From Herbidospora daliensis (GTDB lineage Bacteria > Actinomycetota > Actinomycetes > Streptosporangiales > Streptosporangiaceae): a DNA stretch of 64,000 bases. Of the stretch, positions 17,945-26,611 are shown in pieces; position 1 is the stretch's first letter, and each line of letters begins with the position of its first letter. The position numbers were made by a program, and so were the translations under genes. The stretch lies in the NCBI RefSeq assembly GCF_001570585.1, contig NZ_BBXF01000005.1:496001-560000 (forward strand), given 5' to 3'. The notes below the pieces were generated by a model that searched no databases, was not told where the DNA came from, and saw only the letters and a list, made by a program, of their open reading frames with translations.

Positions 17945-18988
17945 GTGACCGATCAGCACGCGGCGTCCCGTCCCCGTCAGGAGGTCACGCTCGCGCACAT
18001 CGCGAAGCTGGCCGGCGTGTCCGCCCCCACCGTCTCCAAGGTGATCAACGGCCATCCCGGGGTGGCCAGCAGCACCCGTCGCCGGATCGAGGACCTGGTC
18101 AGGGAGCACGGCTGGCGCCGCCGGCCCGACACCGGCGAATCGAGCGCGGTCGTCGAGGTCGTCTTCGAGTCGCTCGACAGCCTGTGGGCGCTGGAACTCA
18201 TCCGGGGGATGGACGAGGTCACCCAGGCGGACGGCCTGGTCCTGGGGCTGATCGACATGCGCGGGCGGCGCACCCCGCACGAGGGCTGGACGGACCAGGC
18301 CCTCGCCCGCCGCCCGCTCGGCATCATCGCGGTCTCGGCCGACATCGCCGAGCGGCAGCGCGACCGCCTGGCCAGCCGTTCGATCCCGCTGGTCGCCCTC
18401 GATCCGCGCGGCGAGCCCGAGCACGGCGTCCCCTCCGTGGGGGCGACGAACTGGAACGGCGGCCTGTCGGCCACCCGCCACCTGCTGGAGCTGGGCCACC
18501 GCCGCATCGCCATGGTCAACGGCCCCGACACGCTGATGTGCTGCCGGGCCCGCCTCGACGGCTACCGCGCGGCGCTGGACGCGGCCGGCGTTCCCCCGGA
18601 TCCAAGCCTGGTGCGCACCGCCCCGCTGTACGTGGAGGGCGGCCGGACCGAGGCCGCGGCGCTCCTGGCGTCGCCCGATCGGCCGACCGCCGTCTTCGCC
18701 GCCAACGACCTGCAGGCGCTGGGGGTCTATCAGGCGGCGCACCGGGCGGGGCTGCGCGTCCCGGAGGACCTGAGCGTCGTCGGATTCGACGACCTGCCGC
18801 TGGCGCAGTGGGCCGATCCGCCGATGACCACCGTGCGTCAGCCGCTGCGGAAGATGGGCGCCGCCGCCGCGCGGATGGTGCTGGCCCTGGCCGCCGGCGC
18901 GGCTCCTGGCGAAGACCGGGTGGAGCTGGCCACCCGGCTGGAGGTGCGCGCCAGCACCGCTCCGCCGACCCATTTGCCCATGAGATGA
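17945..18988 (+). CDS. LacI-family (CebR/CelR-like) regulator
   Basis: A 347-residue LacI/GalR regulator. The N-terminal helix-turn-helix (VTLAHIAKLAGVSAPTVSKVINGHPGVASSTRRRIEDLV, about 15-50) is followed by a periplasmic-binding-like sugar domain (AVFAANDLQALGVYQAAHRAGLRVPEDLSVVGFDD, about 245-285). It is divergent from the GH9 cellulase and 90 bases before the GH55-like gene. Relatives such as CebR/CelR are released by cello-oligosaccharides. GTG start, no ribosome site, possibly leaderless. Confidence 0.92.
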   Translation: MTDQHAASRPRQEVTLAHIAKLAGVSAPTVSKVINGHPGVASSTRRRIEDLVREHGWRRRPDTGESSAVVEVVFESLDSLWALELIRGMDEVTQADGLVLGLIDMRGRRTPHEGWTDQALARRPLGIIAVSADIAERQRDRLASRSIPLVALDPRGEPEHGVPSVGATNWNGGLSATRHLLELGHRRIAMVNGPDTLMCCRARLDGYRAALDAAGVPPDPSLVRTAPLYVEGGRTEAAALLASPDRPTAVFAANDLQALGVYQAAHRAGLRVPEDLSVVGFDDLPLAQWADPPMTTVRQPLRKMGAAAARMVLALAAGAAPGEDRVELATRLEVRASTAPPTHLPMR

Positions 18989-19031
18989 AAAAAGACGTGA
19001 CATTAGTTGGCCGCAACCTCTTGACCTAGAA

Positions 19032-19043
19032 GAGAGCGCTCTC
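19032..19043. promoter_or_regulatory. CebR/CelR-like palindrome upstream of GH55-like gene
   Basis: GAGAGCGCTCTC is a perfect 12-base palindrome 36 bases before the ATG at 19080. The cellulose regulators CebR/CelR of actinomycetes are known to bind TGGGAGCGCTCCCA; this site keeps the GAGCGCTC core. It differs in sequence from the GAAAGCGTTTC site, so two regulators may act in this region. Confidence 0.65.
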
Positions 19044-19079
19044 AAAGATCGGTGGTGCCCCCCAAGGAAGGAACGAACC

Positions 19080-20912
19080 ATGACGACCACCCGCCGGCCG
19101 TACCTCGGCAGGTTGATCGCATTAGGGCTGTTACTGGCGGCCTCCGTCGTGACGACCGGCCCGGCCGCCACCGCGGCGGCGCCGGTGACCGACCTCGGCT
19201 CGAACGTCACCGTCTTCGACCCCGGCATGCCCCTCAGCACGATCCAGGCGACCCTGGACGCGGCGCACACCGCGCAGGTCGACAACGAGATGGGCACCAC
19301 CCGGCACGCCTACCTCTTCAAGCCGGGCACCTACGGGACCGCCGAGCAGCCGCTGCACTTCAAGGTCGGCTACTACACCGAGATCGCCGGTCTGGGGGCC
19401 TCGCCCACCGACGTCGTCATCAACGGCAAGGTCGAGGTCTACAACCGCTGCCTGACGCCCACCAACTGCATCGCCCTGACCAACTTCTGGCGGACCATCT
19501 CCAACCTGTCGATCAACATCACCGGTAAGGGCTCGGAGGGCTGCCGTACCGGAACGAACTTCTGGGCCGTCTCCCAGGCGGTCTCCATGCGCCGGCTCAA
19601 CGTCAGCGGCGGCACCCTGTCGCTGATGGACTACTGCACCGCCGGCCCGCAGTACGCGAGCGGCGGCTTCATCGCCGACTCGAAGCTGCCGGCCGTCGTC
19701 AACGGATCGCAGCAGCAGTGGCTGACCCGCAACAGCGAGGTCGCCAGCTGGTCGAACGCCGTGTGGAACCAGGTGTTCGCGGGCACCGTCGGCGCCCCCG
19801 ACGACTCCACCTTCCCGAGCCCGCCGTACACCACGCTCGACACCAACCCGATCAGCCGGGAGAAGCCCTACCTGTTCGTGGACGCCCAGGGCGACTACAA
19901 CGTCCGGGTGCCCTCGGCGCACACGGGTTCCCGCGGCATCACGTGGGCGAACGGCCTGACCCCCGGGTACACGCTGCCGCTCAGCGACTTCTTCGTCGCC
20001 AAGCCGTCGGACTCGGTGAAGGACATCAACAAGGCGCTCGCCGCCGGCAAGCACCTGCTCCTCACCCCCGGCGTGTACGACGTCGAGCGCAGCATCGACA
20101 TCAAGCGCGCCAACACGGTCGTGCTCGGCATCGGGCACGCCACGCTCACCGCCGTGAACGCCGCCACCCCGGTCGAGATCGCCGACGTACCGAGCGTGAT
20201 CTTCGCCGGTGTGACCATCGACGCGGGCCTGAAGAAGTCGCAGGTCCTGCTGAAGGTGGGCAAGAAGGACAAGCGGAGCAACAACCCGGCCGACAACCCG
20301 ACCACCCTGTCCGACGTGTACTTCCGCGTCGGCGGACCTCACATCGGCCGCACCAACACCGCCCTTGAGGTCAACACCGACAACGTGCTCATCGACCACA
20401 CCTGGGTGTGGCGCGCCGACCACGGGGTCGAGGGCTTCACCGACACCGAACGGTGGAACACCAACGACGGCCGCAACGGCGCCATCATCAACGGCGACAA
20501 CGTGACCGCGACCGGCCTGTTCGTCGAGCACTTCCAGCGCTACAACACGATCTGGAACGGCGAGAACGGCACCACGATCCTCTACCAGAACGAGCTGCCC
20601 TACGACCCGCCGACGCAGGCCGACTGGATGAACGGCGACGTCGAGGGCTACGCCGGCTACAAGGTCGGCAACGGCGTCCAGAAACACCAGCTCTACGGCG
20701 GCGGCGTGTACGTCTTCAACCAGAACAACCCGTCGATCCACACCGAGAACGGCTTCGAGGTGCCGGACCGTCCGGGCATCAAGCTGCACCACATCATGAC
20801 CGTCAACCTCAGCGCCGGCATCATCGACCACGTCGTCAACGGCGTGGGCGAGGCGGCCGACCTGACGAAGGTCGGCGCGCCGGTGTACATCACCGACTAC
20901 CCGGCCCCGTAG
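19080..20912 (+). CDS. Secreted GH55-like double beta-helix protein
   Basis: A 610-residue secreted protein with a signal peptide to about residue 34 (PAATAAAP). The body is rich in beta-helix features: TIQATLDAAH, YLFKPGTYG, YTEIAGLGASPTDVVING, then a second helix from about 300 (DINKALAAGKHLLLTPGVYDVE, VVLGIGHATL, NVLIDHTWVWRADHG). This two-helix plan fits GH55 exo-beta-1,3-glucanases of streptomycetes, often misannotated as coagulation factor 5/8 or adenylyl cyclase. It would attack laminarin or fungal beta-1,3-glucan. The ATG has AAGGAAGG in front and a CebR-like palindrome upstream. A pectate-lyase-like enzyme is the alternative. Confidence 0.75.
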   Translation: MTTTRRPYLGRLIALGLLLAASVVTTGPAATAAAPVTDLGSNVTVFDPGMPLSTIQATLDAAHTAQVDNEMGTTRHAYLFKPGTYGTAEQPLHFKVGYYTEIAGLGASPTDVVINGKVEVYNRCLTPTNCIALTNFWRTISNLSINITGKGSEGCRTGTNFWAVSQAVSMRRLNVSGGTLSLMDYCTAGPQYASGGFIADSKLPAVVNGSQQQWLTRNSEVASWSNAVWNQVFAGTVGAPDDSTFPSPPYTTLDTNPISREKPYLFVDAQGDYNVRVPSAHTGSRGITWANGLTPGYTLPLSDFFVAKPSDSVKDINKALAAGKHLLLTPGVYDVERSIDIKRANTVVLGIGHATLTAVNAATPVEIADVPSVIFAGVTIDAGLKKSQVLLKVGKKDKRSNNPADNPTTLSDVYFRVGGPHIGRTNTALEVNTDNVLIDHTWVWRADHGVEGFTDTERWNTNDGRNGAIINGDNVTATGLFVEHFQRYNTIWNGENGTTILYQNELPYDPPTQADWMNGDVEGYAGYKVGNGVQKHQLYGGGVYVFNQNNPSIHTENGFEVPDRPGIKLHHIMTVNLSAGIIDHVVNGVGEAADLTKVGAPVYITDYPAP

Positions 20913-20920
20913 CCCCACCC

Positions 20921-20952
20921 GCTCGGGTGGGCCGGAAGCGGCCCACCCGAGC
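20921..20952. terminator. Bidirectional terminator between convergent genes
   Basis: GCTCGGGTGGGCC (20921-20933) pairs perfectly with its complement (20940-20952) around a GGAAGC loop, between the GH55-like stop and the convergent secreted-protein stop at 20960. It can serve both directions. Confidence 0.8.
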
Positions 20953-20959
20953 CCCCTCG

Positions 20960-21727
20960 CTACGACGTCTTGGTGGTCACCTGGTTCGCGGCCGGCGCCT
21001 TGATCGAGACCTTGCCGCCCCAGCCCCTGTACCGGGTCTCGGTCTTGAAGGTCCGCCCCTCCCAGCTGGGGCTGTCCCAGATGCCGGTGGCCGGGAACGA
21101 GGTCGCCAGCTTCTGCGGCAGCCCGTTGCCGCCGACGGTCAGCTTGTACGTCAGCACGGTCTTGTCCCACCGGATGGGCAGGGTCGCCTTGAACCAGGGC
21201 GAGACCTTGGCCAGCCGGGCGAAGGTGATCGTGCCGGAGTAGTTGTTACCCGACCGCTTGCCGGCCTTCACGAGCGCCGCGAGCGTGGCGGGCTCGGCGA
21301 CGTTCACGACCTGGCTGAACCAGCCGTTCGCGTCACCCGTCATGCCGTTCTTGGCCTGCTTGAACCAGCGCTTGCCCTTGGGCAGCTTGCCCTTGAACTC
21401 GCCGCCGGAGCTGTAGACGACGGTGCCGATCCGGATCGTCCGGCCGTCGTTGTGGGAGTCGCCCAGCGGCCCCTTCTCCCAGGTGGCGGTGATGTCGGAG
21501 GCGGCGATCTTGCCCCGGCCGAACATGAGCGCCCCGGTGCGCCGCTGAACGGCGACACCGCCGTCGTCGAGGGTCACCAGGTCGGTGACGTCGGTGAACG
21601 TGACCCCCTTGCCCGGGAGGAGCATGGCCCGGACCGCCTTGACGGGGTCCTTGGGTGCGGCGGCCTGCGCGGGGGCGGCGACGAGCAGCAGCGCGGCGGC
21701 GGAGACGACGGGGATGAGTGATCGCAT
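20960..21727 (-). CDS. Secreted protein, paralogous family member 1
   Basis: A 255-residue secreted protein of unknown function. The Sec signal ends AAPAQAAAPK. The mature part has KDPVKAVRAMLLPGKGVTFTDV, LPKGKRWFKQA, QVVNVAEPATLAALVKAG, FARLAKVSPWF and a beta-rich C-terminus, consistent with an LppX/LprG-like half-barrel, though that is only a structural guess. The phrases DPVxAxxxLL, LPxGKxW, VNVxEPxTLxxL and LAxVSPxF recur in the proteins at 36.3-37.3 and 40.0-40.8 kb, so all three are paralogues. No lipobox. Monocistronic, convergent with the GH55-like gene. Confidence 0.85.
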   Translation of the reverse strand: MRSLIPVVSAAALLLVAAPAQAAAPKDPVKAVRAMLLPGKGVTFTDVTDLVTLDDGGVAVQRRTGALMFGRGKIAASDITATWEKGPLGDSHNDGRTIRIGTVVYSSGGEFKGKLPKGKRWFKQAKNGMTGDANGWFSQVVNVAEPATLAALVKAGKRSGNNYSGTITFARLAKVSPWFKATLPIRWDKTVLTYKLTVGGNGLPQKLATSFPATGIWDSPSWEGRTFKTETRYRGWGGKVSIKAPAANQVTTKTS

Positions 21728-21795
21728 CGGCCGATCTTGGCACGAAGTGATCTATCTGCGGCGTTCTCTGACAAGCTGCCAGGAACACGGTCGAC

Positions 21796-23034
21796 TCAGC
21801 CGAGGTCGTCCAAGACCGCGTCGGCCGCTCGCCGTCCCGACACCAGTGCCCCCTGGATCGACCCGGTGTCGCGGTGGTCGCCGCAGACGTACAGGCCCTC
21901 CCCCAGTCTGACCCGGCGGCGCAGCGGCATGGGCGGCGGCATCGCCGGCAGCGCCTCGGCGATCGGGTAGGTGGCCAGGTGACGCCAGCCCCGGACCTCC
22001 GGGCCGTAGATCTCCTCCAACCGGTCGCGCACGCCCGGTTCGTCGTCGTCGCCCGCCGTGCCCAGCACCGACGTGGCGATCAACGCCTCGCCCGTGGTGC
22101 TGTATTCGGGGGCGGCGTCGGTCATGACCAGGGTGTCGGCGAGCACGCCGTCGCCGTCGATCACCTGCGTCGCCTCGCCGAGCGGGGACCGGGAGGCCGC
22201 GTGGTAGAAGGTGGTGACCGACCGCATGGCGGGGGCCTGCACGTCCGGGAGCAGCGTCGCGGCGGTGCTCGGGTCGGCGGCCACCACGACGGCGGCGGCG
22301 GGCAGTTCCGCGCCGTCGTCGAGGACCACGCCCGTGCCGTCGACCGATCGCACGGGCGAGCGCAGGCGCACGGCCTCCGGGGGCAGGCGGCTCGCCAGTT
22401 GGGCGGGGGCCTCGCCCATGCCCAGGGCCGGCACGCCGATGGTGCCGCGGGCGAACGACCGCCAGATCAGGTGGAAGACCCGGCTGGACGTCTCCAGCTC
22501 CCGTTCGAGCAGCACGCCCGCCAGGAACGGGCGGATCAGCCGTTCGACCATCACCGGTGACATGCCCCAGTGGCGGAGCTCGTCGAGCACGGTGCGTTCG
22601 GTGCCCGCCCGCAGCGCCGAGGCGGGGAAGGCCAGGTCGCGGCCGGTCATCGCGGCCAGGACCGCCTTGTCGACCAGGGTGCCGAGGTCGGCGGTCAGGC
22701 CGGTGAGGGCGTGCTGCGGGTGTTTCCACGGCAGCATGACCCGCTCCCTGCCGCCCTCGGAGCGGTAGACCAGCATGCCGGAGTTGAAGGCGCGCAGCTT
22801 CAGGGCGGCGACGTCCAGGACCCTGGGCACCTCGGGGTAGCCGGTGTTGAGCACCTGGAAACCCCGGTCGAGGCGGAAGCCGTCGACGACGTCGGTGCGC
22901 ATCCGGCCGCCCACCCCGTCGGAGGCTTCCAGGACGGTGACCGGGACGCCCGACCGGTGCAGCCGCAGCCCGCAGGCCAGCCCGGCCAGCCCCGCGCCGA
23001 CGATGATCACCGTTTGCCGTTGTCGATGTGCCAT
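21796..23034 (-). CDS. FAD-dependent amine-oxidase-type oxidoreductase
   Basis: A 412-residue NAD(P)-binding Rossmann flavoprotein of the amine oxidase/phytoene desaturase superfamily. It starts VIIVGAGLAGLACGLRLHRSGVPVTVLEASDGVGGRMRTD (dinucleotide fold plus the GG motif) and ends with the C-terminal FAD motif GLYVCGDHRDTGSIQGALVSGRRAADAVL. It resembles protoporphyrinogen-oxidase-like FAD proteins found widely in actinobacteria. Substrate unknown. PadR and FAD-monooxygenase genes lie just upstream; the PadR gene ends 26 bases before it on the same strand, so they may be cotranscribed. Confidence 0.9.
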   Translation of the reverse strand: MAHRQRQTVIIVGAGLAGLACGLRLHRSGVPVTVLEASDGVGGRMRTDVVDGFRLDRGFQVLNTGYPEVPRVLDVAALKLRAFNSGMLVYRSEGGRERVMLPWKHPQHALTGLTADLGTLVDKAVLAAMTGRDLAFPASALRAGTERTVLDELRHWGMSPVMVERLIRPFLAGVLLERELETSSRVFHLIWRSFARGTIGVPALGMGEAPAQLASRLPPEAVRLRSPVRSVDGTGVVLDDGAELPAAAVVVAADPSTAATLLPDVQAPAMRSVTTFYHAASRSPLGEATQVIDGDGVLADTLVMTDAAPEYSTTGEALIATSVLGTAGDDDEPGVRDRLEEIYGPEVRGWRHLATYPIAEALPAMPPPMPLRRRVRLGEGLYVCGDHRDTGSIQGALVSGRRAADAVLDDLG

Positions 23035-23060
23035 GTGCCAGCCCTACCCGGCGGGGCCGG

Positions 23061-23630
23061 TCAGTACCAGGTGACGTCGCCCGTGCCGATGTCGGCGAGC
23101 AGCCGCCGCACGAATCCGGCCTCGGCCGCCACCACCGCCCGCTGGTATTCGGTCTCCACCAGGAACACCCGGGGCAGGAAGGCCGCCCCGTCGGCGAGTT
23201 CGGCGTCGAGGGCGGCCACCCGGGTCTCCAGGGCGGTGAGCCGTTCGGTCAGCGCCTCGACGGCCTCGGGGATCGTCAGCACCGGGAGGAAGGCGAGGGC
23301 GGCCGGGAACTCCGGGAACTCGCGGCGGGGATCGGCGAGCATGGCCCGCATCCACTCCCTGAGCGTGTCGCGGCCGGCGGCGGTGGGTTCATAGACGGTG
23401 CGCTCGGGGCGGTTCTCGTCGCGGGTCGTGGTCTGGACGGCGATCAGGCCGTCGCGGCGCAGGCGGTCGATCGTCTGGTAGACGCTGTTGCGCTGCGCGA
23501 CGTTGACGACGTCGTCCTTGTGGCGCTCCTTGATCAGTTGCTGCATCCGGTAGGCGTGCATGGGCGTCTCCACGACGAGTGAGAGCACCGCCATCGCCAG
23601 AGGTGATCGCCGCGATGTCATGACGGCCAT
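23061..23630 (-). CDS. PadR-family transcriptional regulator
   Basis: A 189-residue PadR regulator. The N-terminal winged helix (SPLAMAVLSLVVETPMHAYRMQQLIKERHKDDVVNVAQRNSVYQTIDRLRRDGLIAV, with a basic wing DENRPERTVYEPT) is followed by a helical dimerisation domain with ETRVAALDAEL and EYQRAVVAAEAGFVRRLL. The start is ATG 23630 or the in-frame ATG 23621; neither has a ribosome site. It is divergent from an FAD monooxygenase across 34 bases holding TAGTCAT repeats, so it very likely controls that gene. Confidence 0.9.
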   Translation of the reverse strand: MAVMTSRRSPLAMAVLSLVVETPMHAYRMQQLIKERHKDDVVNVAQRNSVYQTIDRLRRDGLIAVQTTTRDENRPERTVYEPTAAGRDTLREWMRAMLADPRREFPEFPAALAFLPVLTIPEAVEALTERLTALETRVAALDAELADGAAFLPRVFLVETEYQRAVVAAEAGFVRRLLADIGTGDVTWY

Positions 23631-23639
23631 CGTATTTGT

Positions 23640-23669
23640 TAGTCATTTTATGTATAGTCATAGTATGAC
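23640..23669. promoter_or_regulatory. PadR-type operator overlapping start codon
   Basis: Two TAGTCAT direct repeats (23640-23646 and 23655-23661) lead into the perfect 6-1-6 palindrome GTCATA-G-TATGAC (23657-23669). The palindrome includes the monooxygenase ATG at 23665. A TATAGT -10 (23653-23658) ends six bases before that ATG, so the mRNA is probably leaderless and bound regulator would cover the promoter and start site. Confidence 0.6.
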
Positions 23670-24825
23670 CAAGGATGTATTGATCATCGGTGGCGGTATC
23701 GCGGGGCCGGTCACGGCCATGGCACTCAGGAAGGCCGGGCTCGGCGTCCGGCTCTTCGAGGCGTACGACCGGGGCTCCGACGGCGTCGGGGCGTTCCTGA
23801 CCCTCGCCAAGAACGGGCTGGAGGCGCTGAAGGTCCTCGACCTGCACGGGCTCGTGGCCGGGCTCGGCATGGACACCCCCGAGGGGGTGATGGTCAACAC
23901 CAAGGGCCGCGAACTGGCCGTCATCCCGCAACCGAGCCGCACGCTCCGGCGCGGCGACCTCTACCGGGCCCTGCGCGACGAGGCGGTGCGCAGGGGCGTG
24001 ACCGTCGAATACGGCAAACGGCTGATCGACGCGGGGGTCGCCGGAGGGGGCGTACAGGCGCGGTTCGAAGACGGGACCACGGCCGGCGGCGCGCTGCTCG
24101 TCGGCGCCGACGGCCTGTGGTCGCGGACCCGCACGATCATCGACCCGGGCGCGCCCCGGCCCCGGCACCTGGGGCTGCTCAACACGGGCGGCTTCGCCGA
24201 GGGCATACGCGTGCCGGGACGGCCCGGCGTCAGCCACTTCGTCTTCGGCCGCCGGTGCTTCTTCGGCTATCTCGTCCACCCCGACGGCGGGGTCTGGTGG
24301 TTCGCCAACCCCGCCAGCCCGAAGGAGCCCACGGCCGACGACCTGGCCGCCGTCACGCCCTCGGCGCTCATGGACCTGTTCCGCGACGACGTCGGGCCGA
24401 TGCGCGACATCATCGCGGCCACGCCCCACGTGATGCCGGCTTGGAACACCTACGACCTGCCGACCGTGCCGCGGTGGTCGAACTCGCACATGGTGATCGT
24501 CGGCGACGCCGCCCACGCGACCTCGCCGTCGTCGGGGCAGGGGGCGTCGATGGCGATCGAGGACGCGGTCGTGCTGGCCCAGTGCCTGCGCGACCACGAG
24601 ACGCCCGAGGCGTTCGCCGCCTACGAACGGCTGCGCCGGGCGCGGGTGGAGCGCATCGTCGCCCAGGGCAAGCGCAACGGCGACGGCAAGGCGCCCGGCC
24701 CGGTCGGCGCCTACCTCCGCGATCTTTTCCTGCCGGTGGTGCTGCGGCAGGTCGCCAGGCGCGGGTCGCTCAACTGGATGTACGACCACCGCATCGCCTG
24801 GGAGGACTCGGTGAAAGGTTCATAG
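23665..24825 (+). CDS. FAD-dependent monooxygenase (TetX/PHBH type)
   Basis: A 386-residue class A flavin monooxygenase. MTKDVLIIGGGIAGPVTAMALRKAG gives the FAD dinucleotide fold, LLVGADGLWSRTR the DG motif (about 150) and MVIVGDAAHATSPSSGQGASMAIEDAVVLAQCL the GD motif (about 280). Such enzymes hydroxylate aromatics or antibiotics using NAD(P)H and oxygen. The ATG at 23665 is embedded in an operator palindrome, next to a divergent PadR repressor. This points to inducible detoxification, possibly of a xenobiotic or antibiotic. Substrate unknown. Confidence 0.9.
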   Translation: MTKDVLIIGGGIAGPVTAMALRKAGLGVRLFEAYDRGSDGVGAFLTLAKNGLEALKVLDLHGLVAGLGMDTPEGVMVNTKGRELAVIPQPSRTLRRGDLYRALRDEAVRRGVTVEYGKRLIDAGVAGGGVQARFEDGTTAGGALLVGADGLWSRTRTIIDPGAPRPRHLGLLNTGGFAEGIRVPGRPGVSHFVFGRRCFFGYLVHPDGGVWWFANPASPKEPTADDLAAVTPSALMDLFRDDVGPMRDIIAATPHVMPAWNTYDLPTVPRWSNSHMVIVGDAAHATSPSSGQGASMAIEDAVVLAQCLRDHETPEAFAAYERLRRARVERIVAQGKRNGDGKAPGPVGAYLRDLFLPVVLRQVARRGSLNWMYDHRIAWEDSVKGS

Positions 24826-24913
24826 CTGACCTGCGGTTTCATCGGGTCCGCTTGCCGGGGCGGGGGCTTCTGAGGTGACGTTCAGGGGTCGGTCTCCACG
24901 TCCGGGGGGTGCC

Positions 24914-26611
24914 ATGAGGCTCCTGCGCGTGCTTGTCGGGGTCCTGCTCGTGTTCGTCGTGCTGCCGGGGGTGGCCTGGGCCGCTCCGGGCTGCGTGGTG
25001 ACGTACACGGCGAATTCGTGGCCGGGTGGGTTCACCGCGGGCCTCACCCTCAAGAACACCGGCGACCGGGTCGACGGCTGGACGCTGCGCTTCGACTTCG
25101 CCGCCGGGCAGACGCTCACGCACGGCTGGTCGGCGCGGTGGAGCCAGACCGGGACGCGGGTCCAGGCGGTGAACGAGCCGTACAACCGGGTGCTCGCGCC
25201 CGGCGCGACGGTGACGCTCGGCTTCAACGGCAACCTGGTCGCCGGCAACCCCGCGCCGGCGCAGTTCACCCTCAACGGCACCGTCTGCGGCGGCACCCCA
25301 TCCCCGAGCCCGAGCCCGTCGCCGAGCCCCAGCCCCAGTCCCAGTCCGTCACCGTCGCCGGCTCCCTCGCGGGCCGACAACCCCTACCTCGGCTCGCGCG
25401 GTTACCTGAACCCCGAGTACGTCGCGAACGTCGAGGCCGCCGCGACCGCCACGGGCGGCGACGTCGGCACCGCGATGCGCAAGGTCGCGTTCCAGCCGAC
25501 CGCCCTGTGGCTCGACTCCGTCGCGGCGATCGGGTCGATCAGGGGCGGCATGGGGTTGCGGCAGCACCTGGAGCGGGCCCGCGTCCAGGCGTTGTCGCAG
25601 GGGAACAATGATCCCGTCGTGGTGACGCTCGTGCTGAACGACCTGCCGGGCAAGGACTGCGCGTCGTGGTGGCCCACGGCGGAGTTCGAGCTGACGGCCG
25701 ACGGGCTGGCGGCGTACCGGAACCAGTTCCTCGGACCCGTCGCGGCCATCCTGGCCGACCCGCGCTACGCCGCGCTCAGGATCGTCACGCTCGTCGAGCC
25801 GGAGACCGTCGGCAGCATGCTCAGCTGGCCCCAGGAGCCCCCGTGCGTGGCGGCGCGCACGTCGGGCGTGTACGTCGCGGGACTCAAGCAGGCCGTCACG
25901 ACCCTCGGGGCGATCCCCAACGTGTACGTCTACCTCGACGCCGGCCGCTCGTCGGTGGCCGGGTGGACCGAGGTCTCGGCGCCGCTGGTCGAGACGCTCG
26001 CCGAGATCGTCGAGGGCACCCCGGGGGTGCACGGGTTCGTCACCAACGTCGCCAACTACGTGCCGGTGGACGAGGTCTTCCTCCCCGACACGAACAAGCT
26101 GGTCTCCGGCGTGCCGCTGCTGTGGAGCCGGTGGGTCGACTGGAACCCGCACATCGACGAGGACGACTACACCCGCTTCCTGCGCACCGCCCTCATCGCG
26201 GCGGGCCTGCCGTCGGACATCGGCATGCTGATCGACACCTCGCGCAACGGCTGGGGCGGCAGCGCCCGGCCGGCCGCCGTGAGCGTCTCGACCGACGTCA
26301 CGACCTACGTCGACCAGTCGCGGCTCGACCGGCGCATCAACCGCTACAACTGGTGCAACCAGCTCAACGCGGGCATCGGCGAACGCCCCGCCGCCGCGCC
26401 GAGAGCAGGCGTCGACGCCTTCATCTGGGCCCGGCCGCCCGGCGAGTCCGACGGCGCGAGCGACGGCGTCAACCGGTGGTGCGACCCCACCTACACGCCG
26501 CCGAGCGGGAACTACCGGCCGTCGGGGGCGACCCCGGGCGGTCCGGCCTACGGGACCTTCTGGCCGTCGTACTTCGGCACGCTGGTCAGGAACGCCTATC
26601 CGCCGCTCTGA
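24914..26611 (+). CDS. Secreted CBM2-GH6 cellulase-like protein with altered acid residue
   Basis: A 565-residue secreted protein. Signal peptide (1-23, GVAWAAP), N-terminal CBM2 (about 26-125), Pro-Ser linker (about 129-152) and GH6 domain (about 153-565). GH6 features include VLNDLPGKDCASW (Asp248), HGFVTNVANY, MLIDTSRNGWGG, WCNQLNAGIGERP and WARPPGESDG (Asp513, candidate base). Where GH6 enzymes usually read E-x-D-S-L-P with the catalytic acid Asp, this protein reads EPETVG, giving Glu297 instead of Asp. It may be a cellobiohydrolase with changed kinetics, or a cellulose-binding protein of low activity. Its stop overlaps the convergent HxlR gene by 16 bases. Confidence 0.88.
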   Translation: MRLLRVLVGVLLVFVVLPGVAWAAPGCVVTYTANSWPGGFTAGLTLKNTGDRVDGWTLRFDFAAGQTLTHGWSARWSQTGTRVQAVNEPYNRVLAPGATVTLGFNGNLVAGNPAPAQFTLNGTVCGGTPSPSPSPSPSPSPSPSPSPSPAPSRADNPYLGSRGYLNPEYVANVEAAATATGGDVGTAMRKVAFQPTALWLDSVAAIGSIRGGMGLRQHLERARVQALSQGNNDPVVVTLVLNDLPGKDCASWWPTAEFELTADGLAAYRNQFLGPVAAILADPRYAALRIVTLVEPETVGSMLSWPQEPPCVAARTSGVYVAGLKQAVTTLGAIPNVYVYLDAGRSSVAGWTEVSAPLVETLAEIVEGTPGVHGFVTNVANYVPVDEVFLPDTNKLVSGVPLLWSRWVDWNPHIDEDDYTRFLRTALIAAGLPSDIGMLIDTSRNGWGGSARPAAVSVSTDVTTYVDQSRLDRRINRYNWCNQLNAGIGERPAAAPRAGVDAFIWARPPGESDGASDGVNRWCDPTYTPPSGNYRPSGATPGGPAYGTFWPSYFGTLVRNAYPPL

